Shown here in pieces: positions 23,801 to 39,534 of a DNA stretch of 64,000 nucleotides. Each line of letters begins with the position of its first letter. Position 1 is the stretch's first letter. The DNA is from Centroberyx gerrardi. Lineage: Eukaryota; Chordata; Actinopteri; Beryciformes; Berycidae. The notes beneath the pieces are model-generated. The model was given only the letters and a program-made list of their open reading frames with translations, had not been told where the DNA came from and did no database searches. The stretch is from positions 29,494,992-29,558,991 of the forward strand of contig NC_135998.1 of the NCBI RefSeq assembly GCF_048128805.1, written 5' to 3'. The translations under genes were made by a program, and so were the position numbers.

Positions 23801-24112
23801 TGTTTGCATCTACACCTTTTGATATTTCGGTTACAAAGTGCATCATCTGAGCTATAGGTATATAGGTGTGTTGAGGTCGACGGTCAACACATATGTCTGA
23901 TTGCTGATCTTAGTAGTGTTCATGTCAGTACTGTTATACCCCGGTATAGACATGTTGTCAAATCTCCCCCCTGGCTCCAGAACGCAGCAGAAGGTGAATC
24001 TGCTGCCAACCTCAACCACTCTGTCCTGTGGAAAAACCTTTGACGAGTTTGTCCCTGTAGAGTAAGATCAATAGATGCATGTCCAAGACCCAGAAAAAAC
24101 AGAGAGTATATA
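20835..24112. other. Gene-free, repeat-rich
   Basis: Very AT-rich at 20900-21250. A dispersed repeat spans about 21735-21995 ('accaagttttgtgcaaatccgtggcc' ... 'ggtggaggtagtt'). The stretch 22120-22205 resembles the common 'gggaccctttgagaaccactg' repeat. An open frame at 22466-22714 has no recognised domain. No gene is supported. Confidence 0.4.
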
Positions 24113-24572
24113 TGTCATGGAGGATGGAGCAGGTGAACCCAAATGCAGACACTGGACAAGCAGGTAATGGTGAAATACCAGAGTCTTTATTTACTTGAGC
24201 AGATGGAGATGGTGAGATGGAGGCTGGCTGGTGTTAGGGCTGAGGTGAGGGGAAGGAATCCGGGAAAAGGCTTGGTAGAGGGAATCCGGAGGATGAGAGC
24301 TGACTTGACGGGCTTGGCAGGCAGACGAGGCGGGCAAGCAGGCAGGTAATCCATGAACGGCATGACGATCCGGCAGGGACTGGCTGTCTGTGCAGTCTTC
24401 TTGGAGTGGTGATCGATTGATTACAGGCAGGTGCACTGATTCCCGATGAGCAACAGGTGTGGAGGAAGAGAGAGACAGAGAACAGACATGCCCACACCAC
24501 ACACACAGAGACAGACTGGGAGGCAGATGAAAAACACCAGGAAGACACAAGGGCTAGGCTGGGATCATGACA
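24113..24572 (-). mobile_element. Solo LTR, minus orientation
   Basis: Ends TGTCATG...CATGACA are inverted copies, and ATATA flanks both sides (24108-24112 and 24573-24577), a 5-bp target duplication as made by retroviral-type integrases. On the minus strand an AATAAA polyadenylation signal (about 24189) lies some 75 bases before the 3' end, as in an LTR R-U5 region. No internal sequence is present, so two LTRs have recombined to one. Confidence 0.7.
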
Positions 24573-24577
24573 ATATA

Positions 24578-26260
24578 TGAATATGTTTTACCGGGCTGTT
24601 ATAGGCTCCCATCAACAAACAATCACACATGACTTTCTCTGCATTTGCGTTTTGAGGTTGAAGTTTGTCTTCACTGTATTTTTTTGTTGACATCACTGTA
24701 TTTTTCTTTTTTTCTATTTTTCTTTTTTGTTGTTTCTAAGTTGTTTCAGTACCGATTTTGGCCAATTTATATATGATTCATACATGATTTCCTTAGGCTG
24801 ATTACTGTGATTCTTGTCCTTGATAGCAAAGGTGCATAGAAGATTGTCTATAAACCACTGGTATATCTTTTAATCTCTTCCCTTTTGGAGTTATCTTTTT
24901 CATTTTGAGTTCTATTCTACAGTGGAGCTGAGTGCCGCCCTGGTGGGGTTACTCACCTTCACTGCCTGCTGTGAGTAAGAGCACTGGACACCGTTTGTAC
25001 ACTTGGTTTGCTGTGGTCACACGTGTGGTGAGTATTGTACCCGCCCTCCTATAGTCTACCAACCTCAAGGGGTCTTAGCCCACTCCAGTGTTTGATTAAC
25101 ATGTTGTAGTTTTTAGTCAATTGTAGATTCATGTAGGGACTGAAGTAGTCCAAAATTATTAACAGAAGATGCTGTATTTTTTATAATTATTGTAATAAAA
25201 TATGTATTTGTCTACTGTTTTCATAACATAGTCTATTGCATTTTACTTCTGTCCCCAGCTCCTTCCAGTCTCCTGTTTAATTCTTAATAAATAAAAAAAT
25301 AAAAAAATTTGTACGGAATCACGTGTCTGTCTTCCTTTAGTGGATGAACCGAACCTGTACATTACAACTTTGGGTTTTCAGGCTTGTGTTAGTGTGTTGT
25401 ATGAAACATCTCCTTGTGTGAAATTACCAAGGTGGCGTAGTTGGCTAATCAACCTCCCCTCCCCTTACCATCACATCACAAATACTACAAAACTAGTATC
25501 TTCAAGTAAACTGATTAGTGGCAACTTTGTTGTAAAGAATTTCTTAAGGATTCTCAATCACATTAAAATACTTACAGATTGCCAAACATTTCAATCCATA
25601 CCCCTGATTGGAATGAAATAAGTCATGATCAGACATCACGCCACGTTGCCACTCGCCTTTTGACTGAAACTGTCAAGCAGTCAGCAGAACGCTAGCATTC
25701 ACATAATCTTTTGATAGCAAGGAGGAAACACGTGGTCTTGTGCGTGTGAAAAAGCAAACTAATACAATGAAATAAATAAGGATATTATTAGGAAATAAGT
25801 AAATTACAATAGAATATACAGTATAACATGTCCTCCTAAGAGGGGGATGGTGGAAGGTAAAAATGATAAGATCTCATTCTTTTTTTTATTATTTTTTATT
25901 ATTTTTTTAAAATCAACAACACAATTTTAATGTCCTCCTAAGAGGTGATGGGGCTCATAATAATGACACAGCACATATGAGAAGCGCTCCTCCTCCAGGT
26001 TGAATTGGGAGGAGAGCGAGGGGCTCCTTAGAGAGAGGTGTACAGTTTCAGCACCCCCAGGGTGCCGGGGGGATCTCAGTGGAAGAGGGCTGGCATGAAG
26101 GTGCTAGGTGGAGGCATGGAGGTTTTCCTTGGGTCAGCTGAGGTAGAGGCTAGGAGCTGGGAGAGGGGGTGGTTGGCATGGTGGCGGCCAAGTTGTTTTA
26201 GTTGATGCGTCCAGAAGCATCAGCAGATGTATTTGCACATCTTAGAACCCGATTCAGTCA
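24578..26260. other. Intergenic, no gene seen
   Basis: AT-rich, with T- and A-runs near 24690 and 25890. A GC-richer stretch at 25960-26190 looks like unclassified repeat. No exon is supported. Confidence 0.4.
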
Positions 26261-26937
26261 GTGACGATCAGGAAATACTGGTTGACGACCACGGAAAGCA
26301 TGGTGACTACTGGAAACCAAGCTACAGAGAAGCTTATGGAAACGTACCCCCAGGGGAGCCCAAGAGGGGGGCAGAATAAGCACCCCATTCAGACGGACCT
26401 AACGGCACTAGACCCAGGCAACAGACAAGCGAGGACGAGCAAGCAGTGTACCTGTGTCAAGATCTGCAAGAATGTATGGGCCTTAAAGATCCACCAATCC
26501 AGGATGAAGTGTTTGATAGGGAGAGGGGCAACACCTGGTGAGATGCATGAGGAGCCAGGCCCGGAGTCACCCCACAGTGCCCGGAACCTCCAAGTGTCGC
26601 AAATGGCTTCCTGTAGCGGATCAAGTGGCATCATTGTGGAACCAGTCTGACAATGATATAGACCAAATTCTGGAGGCAACAGTGAGGAGAAATGTCGACA
26701 GGAAGCTTCAAGCCATGACAACAGTCATTGTGAGCCTCGCATGTCAAAGATTTGGAGAAGAGGAACAGAAAGGCCCCAAAGGACCTTACTTAAAGAACCA
26801 AGTGAGGATCCACAATATCAGGCAGGAGCTGAAGACCCTAAGGCACCAGTACAAGCAGGCAGGAGAAGAGAAGCACATAGACCTTGCTCAGTTGACGTGC
26901 ATCCTAAGGAAGAAGAGCTGCAGCTGAGGGAAGTTTA
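26261..26937 (+). pseudogene. R2-like LINE, N-terminal ORF fragment
   Basis: One frame (26261-26650) has a CCHC-type zinc-finger-like stretch, CTCVKICKNVWALKIHQSRM followed by KC. An overlapping frame (26538-26925) has DNDIDQILEATVRRNVDRKL and later LRHQYKQAGEEKHIDLAQL. This combination occurs in the N-terminal part of fish non-LTR retrotransposon proteins annotated as R2-like. The frame change and missing reverse transcriptase show it is dead. It is cut at 26937 by the large palindromic element. Confidence 0.55.
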
Positions 26938-28759
26938 TGGAGATATTTTCCTATCTTTATTCAAGAGCGTGGTCTTTCAATTTGAGAGCATGATTTATTG
27001 ATTTCACGTTCAGATTTTGTAATGCTTTCCCTCAAACCCTGCCCTCGCACTCAAATATCTCCTGCTTGCACTTAGATTTGCTCTGCTTCTGCTCAAACTG
27101 TATGCTTGCACTCAGATATAATGTTGCTTGCACAGATTTTCTGCGCTCCAGCTTCAGCCCTTCTCCTCGCACTCAGGCTGCTTCTGTGCGCTCGTGAAAC
27201 TTCTGCTCTCAGATTTCTGCTCTGCTCTCGGATTTTTTGTGCAACAACCCTGTCAAAATTCCCCAACCAATAGAATGCCAGGTGTAGTGTTGACCAATGA
27301 AATGATCCCTGCCTCGTTGCGGGTGCGTTCGCTTTACTTCTTAGAGCGTCCCGTACGGGCGGTTACTGTTTAACCGGGTTCATCCACTCTCGCCCTCCGG
27401 GGCTTTATTAATTACGACTTTTGGAATAAAAGGACAGTTAATGTATATACCAGCGTCTGTACTTTTTCTTTTACTATAATAGCTACATAAAATAGTAGCC
27501 GTATAGCACACCGGCCTCCCGTCGGTGTGCTAGAGGAGAAAACGACGTCACCTTCATGACTCAGGAGCGGGAGTCTCGCGGATCGCTGGCCAATATGGAC
27601 CGCCAAAGTCAAGGACCTCAAGTAAGTTTTTTATTTTAATGGTGCTATTACTTCCTTTAAATTGAATTGGTTACGTGTTTACCGTATTTACCGTATTTAC
27701 AATATGTGAAACCTTTCTGATAGAGCAGACTTTGACACAGCAACGGTAAACATCATTTGAAGAGAAGGATATATACACAACACACCAACTGCGTTTTTAA
27801 AATGTAGTAGCTCATTGAATTTACTTTTGTTTTCTACTGTCTTAATGTGTTAGCTGGTTACTTTTGCTGTTGGTACTTTTCCCATTCCTAAATACTAAAA
27901 AAAGAAACACGGCGGCGTCCATTTTGTTGTTAGTTGCCTAGCAACAATGTTCCCATAACGTACAACACTTGAAAGCCAAGCATATTATCATGGATGTATT
28001 CTTGTGCCGCAAATATGACTTAACCAATTCAATTTGAAGGAAGTAATAACACCATTAAAATAAAAAAACGTACTTGAGGTCCTTGACTTTGGCGGTCCAT
28101 ATTGGCCAGCGATCCGCGAGACTCCCGCTCCTGAGTCATGAAGGTGGCGTCGTTTTCTCCTCTAGCACATCGACGGGAGGCCGGTGTGCTATACGGCTAC
28201 TATTTTATGTAGCTACGGTATTATAGTAAAAGAAAAAGTACAGACGCTGGTATATACATTAACTGTCCTTTTATTCCAAAAGTCGTATTTAATAAAGCCC
28301 TGGAGGGTGAGAGTGGATGAACCCGGTTAAACAGTAACCGCCCGTACGGGACGCTCTAAGAAGTAAAGCGAACGCGCCCGCAACGAGGCAGGGATCATTT
28401 CATTGGTCACTACACCTGGCATTCTATTGGTTGGGGAATTTTGACAGGGTTGTTGCACAAAAAATCCGAGAGCAGAGCAGAAATCTGAGAGCAGAAGTTT
28501 CACGAGCGCACAGAAGCAGCCAGAGTGCGAGGAGAAGGGCTGAAGCTGGAGCGCAGAAAATCTGTGCAAGCAACATTATATCTGAGTGCAAGCATACAGT
28601 TTGAGCAGAAGCAGAGCAAATCTAAGTGCAAGCAGGAGATATTTGAGTGCGAGGGCAGGGTTTGAGGGAAAACATTACAAAATCTAAACGTGAAATCAAT
28701 AAATCATGCTCTCAAATTGAAAGACCACACTCTTGAATAAAGATAGGAAAATATCTCCA
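26938..28759. mobile_element. 1.8-kb palindromic foldback element
   Basis: The left arm 26938-27673 and right arm 28021-28759 are inverted copies differing at only a handful of sites; a 347-bp spacer separates them. The ends TGGAGATATTTTCC and GGAAAATATCTCCA are flanked by TA (26936-26937 and 28760-28761), so a TA (or TA-containing) target duplication is likely. Identical short open frames in both arms (27128-27373 plus, 28327-28569 minus) simply mirror each other. No transposase is visible. TA targets are used by Tc1/mariner and, as TWA, by PIF/Harbinger elements; the family is unknown to me. Confidence 0.8.
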
Positions 28760-28915
28760 TAGTAGTTGAAGAGGCTGCCCGCAAAGCGTGAGCAAGCTCT
28801 GCTTCAGGACCTAGCAGTATTTCATATAAGGTTTACAAGAACTGCCCTAAACTCCTGCTGTTATTTAAAGAAGGGGCAGGATCCAAGAACAGTGGAGAGT
28901 TGCCGAAGGGGTTTG

Positions 28916-29130
28916 GATCCTCCTCTCTCCTCCTTAGGCTCCTCTTCTCTCCTCCTTAGGGTCCTTCTGTCTCTTCCTCGTCTCTCCTCTCCTCTCTCCT
29001 CCTTTGGCTCCTCCTCTCTCTTCTTCCTCTCTCCTCCGTCCGCTCCTAGTCTCTCCTCTTGTCCTCTCTCCTCCTTTGGATCCTTCTCTCTCCTCGTCTT
29101 TTGTCCTCCTCTCCTGTCCCCACAGCATAC
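28916..29130 (+). repeat. Polypyrimidine tract (CTCCT)n
   Basis: About 200 bases of imperfect CTCTCCTCC/CTCCTTTGG repeats. The open frames here are low-complexity artefacts. Confidence 0.8.
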
Positions 29131-31650
29131 AGGCTGAGGTCCTCTCTCTTTCTGTCTTTGTCTGCAGTATCTGTGTTACCCTCTGAAAAACAATAAAACA
29201 AACAGTAATTAAGCTTAAAAATAGCCATTCATTTGAAACATTCATCTGAAACATTTTCCCTTAAAAGGCGACAGCGAGTTTTCTGGCCCAGAAAGGGTCT
29301 TTGCCGCTGCCTATACAGTGAAGGCCAGCATGCAAAAATGGCAGTCCTGTATCTACTGCCAAATTAACTATTTGCTGTAAAAGAAAACAAATTAAATCCA
29401 GTCCAAAAACTAATGAGAACATATTTAATCAAAGTTGTGTCTCTATATATTTCATTAACTCATAATATCATTAAATCCTAATAATAAGTTACTTTTTGTT
29501 TGTTTTTCTGTTTGTTTATTATATATGGAAACTTGACTTTAAAATGTGACTTTAAAACTTCACCTCTCATCACCTGTTAGAAAGCTGATATTTTTCCATG
29601 CTACATCATAGCTGTAGAAACAAACATAATTATGCCATGGAAAAGCCTAATCTACTTTGAATGGCTCCAGGGTGTGGACAATGCATTTATAAAAAAAAAA
29701 ATATTGGAAATATATAGGTACAAAGTTTTCAACTTATTTTATCACATTTAAGAGTAACAGTGTCTCAAGTTGAAAATCATACAGATGTTCCATGTGGATG
29801 TACCATATCCTTTGCTAGATGTCATGTGTTGAAAACCATTTTGCGTTTGGAAACATGAAGTTTAGCTGTAGCTTGTCAGCATCTAACTGTGAAGCTAGCG
29901 GGCCGGTCGAGTGTCAACCAAGCGAGCATCAAGTATACATCAGCTCACCAGCACACAGCTGGAGGACTTCTGCTGTCTTTCCAGATTTGGATAATCAGTT
30001 ACTCATTGAACCAAACGAGCACAAATCCTATTATTCTCCTTTTTTTTTTAAACAAAATAAGAAGATCCATATACTGTATCTTGCCTTGTCTTTTCCTGAC
30101 ACTACGTTTTCTGGCTCTACCTCGCCTCCTCTGTCCTCAACCCAGAACTGACCAATTCAGTGTTGCCAACCATTTCAAAGGAAAGTAGCTACTGGCTGCT
30201 CAAAAAGTCACTAGAAGTTGCCAGATGATGCTACAGTCTAATGTGCATATCAATATTTGCTACAGTCCCCCCACACTTAGCAGAGGGAGGGGTCTTTGTA
30301 TGAGAGGTGTTGTGGTCATCAGACCTCTTTGGATTACACAAACAGGTTGCTCGAATGTATGTGCATTGGCCAGAAATCAGCCGTACCAATTTATTGACTA
30401 ATGTCAACACATTGTCAACACACTGAGCCTGGTAACCCAAAATTATGTGAAATGAGCACCATGTATTTAAATGGAAATATATGCTCTGTGCACAAAAAGT
30501 GAGAGAAATACATTTTCCCACCACCAAACAATAACAGACACAACTACAAACAAGTAGTAGTGACATTGAAATAATAGTGTGGTGGTGTAAACACTTGCCT
30601 ACAACTCTGACAACCCGGTTTCAATTCCCAACTCATGCCAAGAAGTTTTCTACTCTGAGTGAAATTTTCATTATTAGCAAAAAATATGTTTGATTTAACC
30701 ATGATTAAAACCTTTTCACGTGACAAACAGGAGCAAATGGCGTGTCCAATTCATGGTATTATCATCCAGTTTGGATGGAACATGTAATCAGTGTTTCAAA
30801 CTTCATGTTTCACTATGAGATTGTGTTGCCACATTAGCCCCTGATTGTCTGAAAAAGAAGCTAGATTTGTCGATAGTAGTTTTAACATATTAAGTCGCCA
30901 GGGGCTTTGCTATGCTACGACAGGCAACCACGCACCGCCGTCCGAAATAAATCATTAGCAACTGTAATCATAATCATAACTAAACTTAACAACTTGCCAT
31001 TATAATTACTACCGGTTCTAGTATTACTGCAGTTCTGCGTGTGGTTTGTCCAAGTGGTGTTGCCGTACCCCAACAGAAGCCGGTGCTCAACCGCTGTGGG
31101 TAGGTACAATCAATGTCATTTCGCGCTGGAACTGTAATTGTGGAAATAAATAATATTTTATACGAGTCTAATCATCATCAGACCGATAGACGATGGGTTC
31201 CGAGATTGGAAACAAACGTTTTTGGTGAAAACGGGCCGATTTGCGAGTGCTAATCAATCAACCATCACTAATGTTAGCTATCATAGCTAAGTTACCTGGA
31301 AAGTAGTCTCACATAGCCAGACCTATCTCCACACTTAACTGCAAAGTTAATTAGCCACACATTCACCCAGCGACCAACAATGGTGCTCACGGGCGTATTC
31401 AACTAACGTTAAGGTCTTTATTACGTTATATTTGTCAGAAAGCCCACGTGAAGTCTGAGTAAAGTGTCAATCATTTATGTTGCGCTGCATGTGTAATTTA
31501 TGTAGACAGTAGTAGCTTATATTTATTGCATATTCGTATAGTATACTGTATACCTGTACTTGCTTATGATAAATAGAATTTTTAGTGTTTGTTTGATTAC
31601 TAAAGTGCAAGCAGTTTTATTACAGTCAGCTTTCATTCACAGTAAGTGTC
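29131..31650. other. Intergenic, SINE-like fragment
   Basis: No gene is supported. A tRNA-like B-box GGTTTCAATTCCC lies at about 30618-30630, preceded by 'gtggtgtaaacacttgcc', so a degraded SINE head may span 30578-30635. The stretch 30890-31130 resembles dispersed repeat. Confidence 0.35.
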
Positions 31651-31653
31651 ATC

Positions 31654-31719
31654 ATGAGCAAGAGGAAGGGTGGCAGTGACATTCGTCAGTTTTTTGGGCA
31701 GCCTCAGAAAAGAAGAAAA
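31654..31719 (+). pseudogene. Orphan first exon of hAT-like transposase
   Basis: From ATG 31654 the frame reads MSKRKGGSDIRQFFGQPQ followed by KRRK and ends at a good donor AAA|GTAAGT (31720). Short N-terminal exons of the type 'MSKRK..DI..FF' are typical of ZMYM1-like (DUF4371) hAT transposases in fish. Nothing downstream continues it: a polypurine tract follows. A relic. Confidence 0.45.
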
Positions 31720-31916
31720 GTAAGTTGAGAGGAGTGAGAAAATGAGTACCAGTGAGATGATAGAAGTACACAGTAGTACAAGAGATGAGTCAATGTTTCT
31801 TGATATCATAATCATTGCCATTCAGATCAGAAATGGTTAGTAATCCATTCCTGAACATCATGGCAAGAAACACCACTTGTTTACTGATAATATTCCTTTC
31901 ATGTTCACTCTGGTGC

Positions 31917-32340
31917 GTTCAGAGTAAAGAGAGAGAGGGAGAGAGAGAGCATGAGGATGCCGACAGGGCAGGGAGAGAGAGGGAGAGATGACTGGAGAGC
32001 AGGGGAGAAGAGGAGAGACCTGAAGAGGAGAGAAGAGCCGAGGAGAGGAGAGGAGAGGAGAAGAGATGACTAGAGAGCAGGGGAGAGGAGGAGAGACCTG
32101 GAGAGGAGAGGAGAGCCGAGGAGAGGAGAAGAGATGACTAGAGAGCAGGGGAGAGGAGGAGAGACCTGGAGAGGAGAGGAGAAGACAGCAGAGGAAAGGA
32201 TAGGGGAGGAGAAGAGATGACTGGAGAGGAGAGGAGAATATAGGACCAGAGGAGAGGAGGAGAGAGGGCTGGAGAGGAGAAAATAGGACGAGAGGAGAAA
32301 ATGAGAGGAGAGCAATTCAGCAAGGAGAGATTCAATGAAA
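31917..32340 (+). repeat. Polypurine tract (GAGAG)n
   Basis: Over 400 bases almost free of pyrimidines, with higher-order repeats of about 60-70 bp ('agagatgactagagagcaggggagagg' recurs at least three times). Frames on the minus strand are low-complexity Ser/Leu artefacts. Confidence 0.85.
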
Positions 32341-32920
32341 CAAGAAAAGGTAAAAAAGAAAAAACAGAGCAATGTAATACAATACAGTATTAGACATTAT
32401 TGTAAAAAATAAATAAAAAGTTCATCCCATGTGTTAGTGAATTTTTAAATATTTTCGAATGGCAGGAAATGAGTTTTCAAATTTTGATTTTTTTCTTGGG
32501 GGGGGGGGGCAGACCCCCCGGCAGATTTGGTCCCCCCCAGTGTCGACTCCATGGCTACGGCCTTGCTGCAGTGTATTCCAATGCTATATGCTCAGAGCTG
32601 TTTCCTGCTTATCCCATGCACACCTCCCTGAGACTGAGAGTGGTTCTCCAAAGCAGTGCAATAATGATGTTTGGACAGCAGAGCAGAAAGCCTATAAACT
32701 AGCTGGAGCTCCTATCGTTCAAACTGGCATTGGAGCATTTTCAGCAACAGTGCCTCATGTACACTGGGCATCATGTTCTCATGCACAGACTCTCTCCCCT
32801 TCTCCTCTCCCTAGCATAAACTCTGCTGGTCTACAATGAACAACTCTATGATATCTTTTAGGAAACATGGCTTGCACACACTCATCTTTGTTATACAATA
32901 GCAGCTCACCACAAAGCCAT
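32341..32920. other. Intergenic with MITE end
   Basis: A G-run/C-run hairpin at 32499-32540 resembles the 'ggggggg...ccccccc' ends of a fish DNA repeat also seen near 8325 and 9400-9475. No polyadenylation signal for the kinase gene is obvious on the minus strand here. Confidence 0.35.
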
Positions 32921-36907
<3,987 letters not shown>

Positions 36908-37389
36908 GGTGGTCGTCTATAAAATCACTTGATGTGTCATTTCTCTGCTCGCTACTGAACGCTGCAATGAAAACCTAAACTGAAAAGAACTGAGCCATTT
37001 ATGACGGTATAGTGGTGCGGCTGGTTCCGAACACTATGATAAAGACCTATAGTAAATGACATAAGAATACTATACAACTATGAGAAATATTATAGGAATA
37101 TCATAGTGATTACTATAAAAGATAAGCAATAGCCTACTATAAAGAACAATACAGCTCAGTATGGACTACCACGGACGCTCTATTGGTCTCAATAGGAATA
37201 TTACAGTGACTTGTCTCTAGAGTTGTGCAGGTAGAGCCTATATGGAAAATCCATCTGATATAATTTGCCACCAAATCCTCCAAACCTGCTTAGATGGAAA
37301 ATACATTTCTGGGGAAAAGTGGAGCAATGACTGATGACTGACAAGAGATTGTTAGACCACTTGGTCAATGTCATAAATTATTGAATAGG

Positions 37390-37428
<39 letters not shown>

Positions 37429-38964
37429 TAGGTCTCTATTGGAATATCATAGCCTACCCTATTGACTTTTAAACTCGTGAAAAATATTTCTCTAATTTAG
37501 TAGGCCTACAACTTTAGGGATATTATTTGGAATACTACAGTAGGCTAATACTATAGGGGATGGAAAATATCATAAATTACGACAAGGTCTGTGAGTTAAT
37601 ATAGGAATATATGGGATTTTTCGTTAGCGCTGTGAGTAGCATTTCTCTGTCTTAGATAGGATTAGTCTACACATGCCATATTTACATTGAAAGTGTATAA
37701 AACACAGACACAAATGAAACCAAAACTACTTTCTTTCTTTCTTTTTTGAACCTTAGGAGCCTGTTATGGATTTTCTCCAAAAAAAAATACAAAAAATTCT
37801 TTACAGGAATTATGAGCGTGATTTGAACGCACCGTTGATTTATACTGTTGCTTGGTTGAAACTAATCCTTATTTCGATGGAAAGTAATGTAAAGTTTTGA
37901 AGCAGACCTACCTACTTTCAGCTACATCAATTAACCCTTTGTGGAAAATATTGTGCTACTTTCTGGTTCTTTTTTTGTTTGTGGAAGGCCTCCTTTGTCC
38001 TATAGGCATAAACCGTTAATCACAGTTACTGTGTCAAATATAGTTACAGTCTCACGTCCATAATCTAACACAGTTTATATCATTATGTCTCAATGAAATC
38101 TCCGAATAGCACACGTTAGTTTCAGGATTGGTTATAAGGTCTGATATCGCTTATTGCAGGTTTAAATGAGAAATAAATTCAATGTACAATTGAATAATAA
38201 GCAACGTTTTAAATGAAACAGTTTATGTGAAAATCATCTAACCTATCGAGAAGGGAACCTATCAAACACTTGCACTTGTCAAATGCAAATCCAACTTCAT
38301 AGCCCACAGTAGGACGACATTGAAGAAGCAAGCAGAGGAACAGCAGCGCCATCTAGTGGCTGCTGGTAGATCTTGCAGGAGCAACTTGGCCTCGTTCAGT
38401 GCTGGGCGTTTCTAGGCTGAAAATGATGGAGACATTTGCTGGAGCTGATCCCTTGATAATGAATGGAAAACTGACTTTGTGCACACAGTTTGTGCCTTGA
38501 GTGAATTTCTGAAGATAAGAGCACATTTACTGGTTAAGTAGTGTTGCCGCTGCCATGAAATAAGATTCATTTTTGTGCTGCTGCAACTCAACAAAATGGG
38601 CTTGATTTTGTCTCTAAAGAATCAAAGCTGCCTGGAGTTTGAGCCTTAGAGCACTTTGCAAGAGAAAACTGTCTCTTCTTGCCCTGCCTCCCAAAAATAG
38701 TATAGAATAGAAAAGAATTGGATCACACCTGGGACAATAGAACAGAAAGGACCACACCCGGGACAGTCAACATCTTCCAGAGAATCCAGAAAGAACAATT
38801 AATACATATGGAACACAGTTAAGTTTAAACATCATTCACAAAAAGGTCTCCCATTTGTGTCATATAGCTCCAAAGAATCTGTCTCGGTGAAATTATGAGT
38901 TGTTCATGTTCAGATGCTTAAAACAAAGAAAGCAGATACATGAATTTACCAATTAAATCCAATT
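36908..38964. other. Kinase upstream region and intergenic
   Basis: This lies between the kinase start and the next repeat. It holds a (CA)n microsatellite at 37391-37426, many 'ctatag/atagga' near-repeats at 37040-37620, and no exon. Any promoter of the kinase would be at the 36.9-37.0 kb end; I see no clear TATA box. Confidence 0.35.
37391..37426 (+). repeat. (CA)n microsatellite
   Basis: An uninterrupted CA dinucleotide run of about 18 units. Confidence 0.95.
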
Positions 38965-39498
38965 TTAAAATGAAATTAAATGGTGAGGAATAGCAGCATT
39001 GCAGTGCAAATGTTGGTAAAGTCTGCGGTCATTGAGCTGTGGTCGACAATGAGCATTTTTGCCAGATCTTACAGATTGCTGTTTTGATATGTCAGACTTA
39101 AAACAGCTGCAGCATTCAAGCATTTGGCCAGGGAACTCCGGTGACAGGTCCATGCTGTAGTGGTCTGTCAGGCGCTTCACGGCCTGGAAGAGTAGGCTAC
39201 TTCATCTTCCGCATGCCTGAGTGCACTTGGGTCAATTCAATTCAAGTTTTCAGTTCAGTTTTTTTAGGGTAACGTTTCCGTGCTCTGAAGATTCCGTGGA
39301 TATAATGCCAGAGACCATTGACCGTCTTTTGATAGGCACTATGGCTAAAAAAAAAGTATAAAGAGCCTCCACAGTATCATAAAATTTGCGCGTCTCACTG
39401 ACATTTTGGACTGCATCGTTTAGAGCCAGATTTAGATTAGGTGCAGCACAGTACACATACTTGGCAAGTGGCTGTATCTCTTTGATTCTGGCCTGCAC
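38965..39498 (-). pseudogene. ZMYM1-like hAT transposase fragment
   Basis: The minus-strand frame 39250-39498 reads QARIKEIQPLAKYVYCAA then PNLNLALNDAV, matching the 'A..VHC..H.LNL...D' stretch of ZMYM1/DUF4371 hAT transposases (the H is P here). The frame 38965-39180 (LTDHYSMDLSPEFPGQM) may be a later part of the same gene. Frame breaks between them and missing ends make this a dead fragment. Confidence 0.6.
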
Positions 39499-39534
39499 CC
39501 CTGATAAATGTGCAAAATACAGAAAATTTGAACA

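Noticed and set aside
27128..28569. Two identical 80-aa proteins (MHRFSALQLQ...)
   Set aside because: They are the same sequence read from the two arms of the palindrome, without domain or splice context; one has an extra codon.
28766..29254. Open frames around the CT-rich tract
   Set aside because: Low-complexity translation of the (CTCCT)n repeat on both strands.
32070..32372. Ser/Leu-rich protein on the minus strand
   Set aside because: Translation of the polypurine tract; low complexity only.
37391..37426. CRISPR-like or satellite array
   Set aside because: It is a plain CA microsatellite; no spaced direct repeats of CRISPR type occur anywhere in this eukaryotic window.
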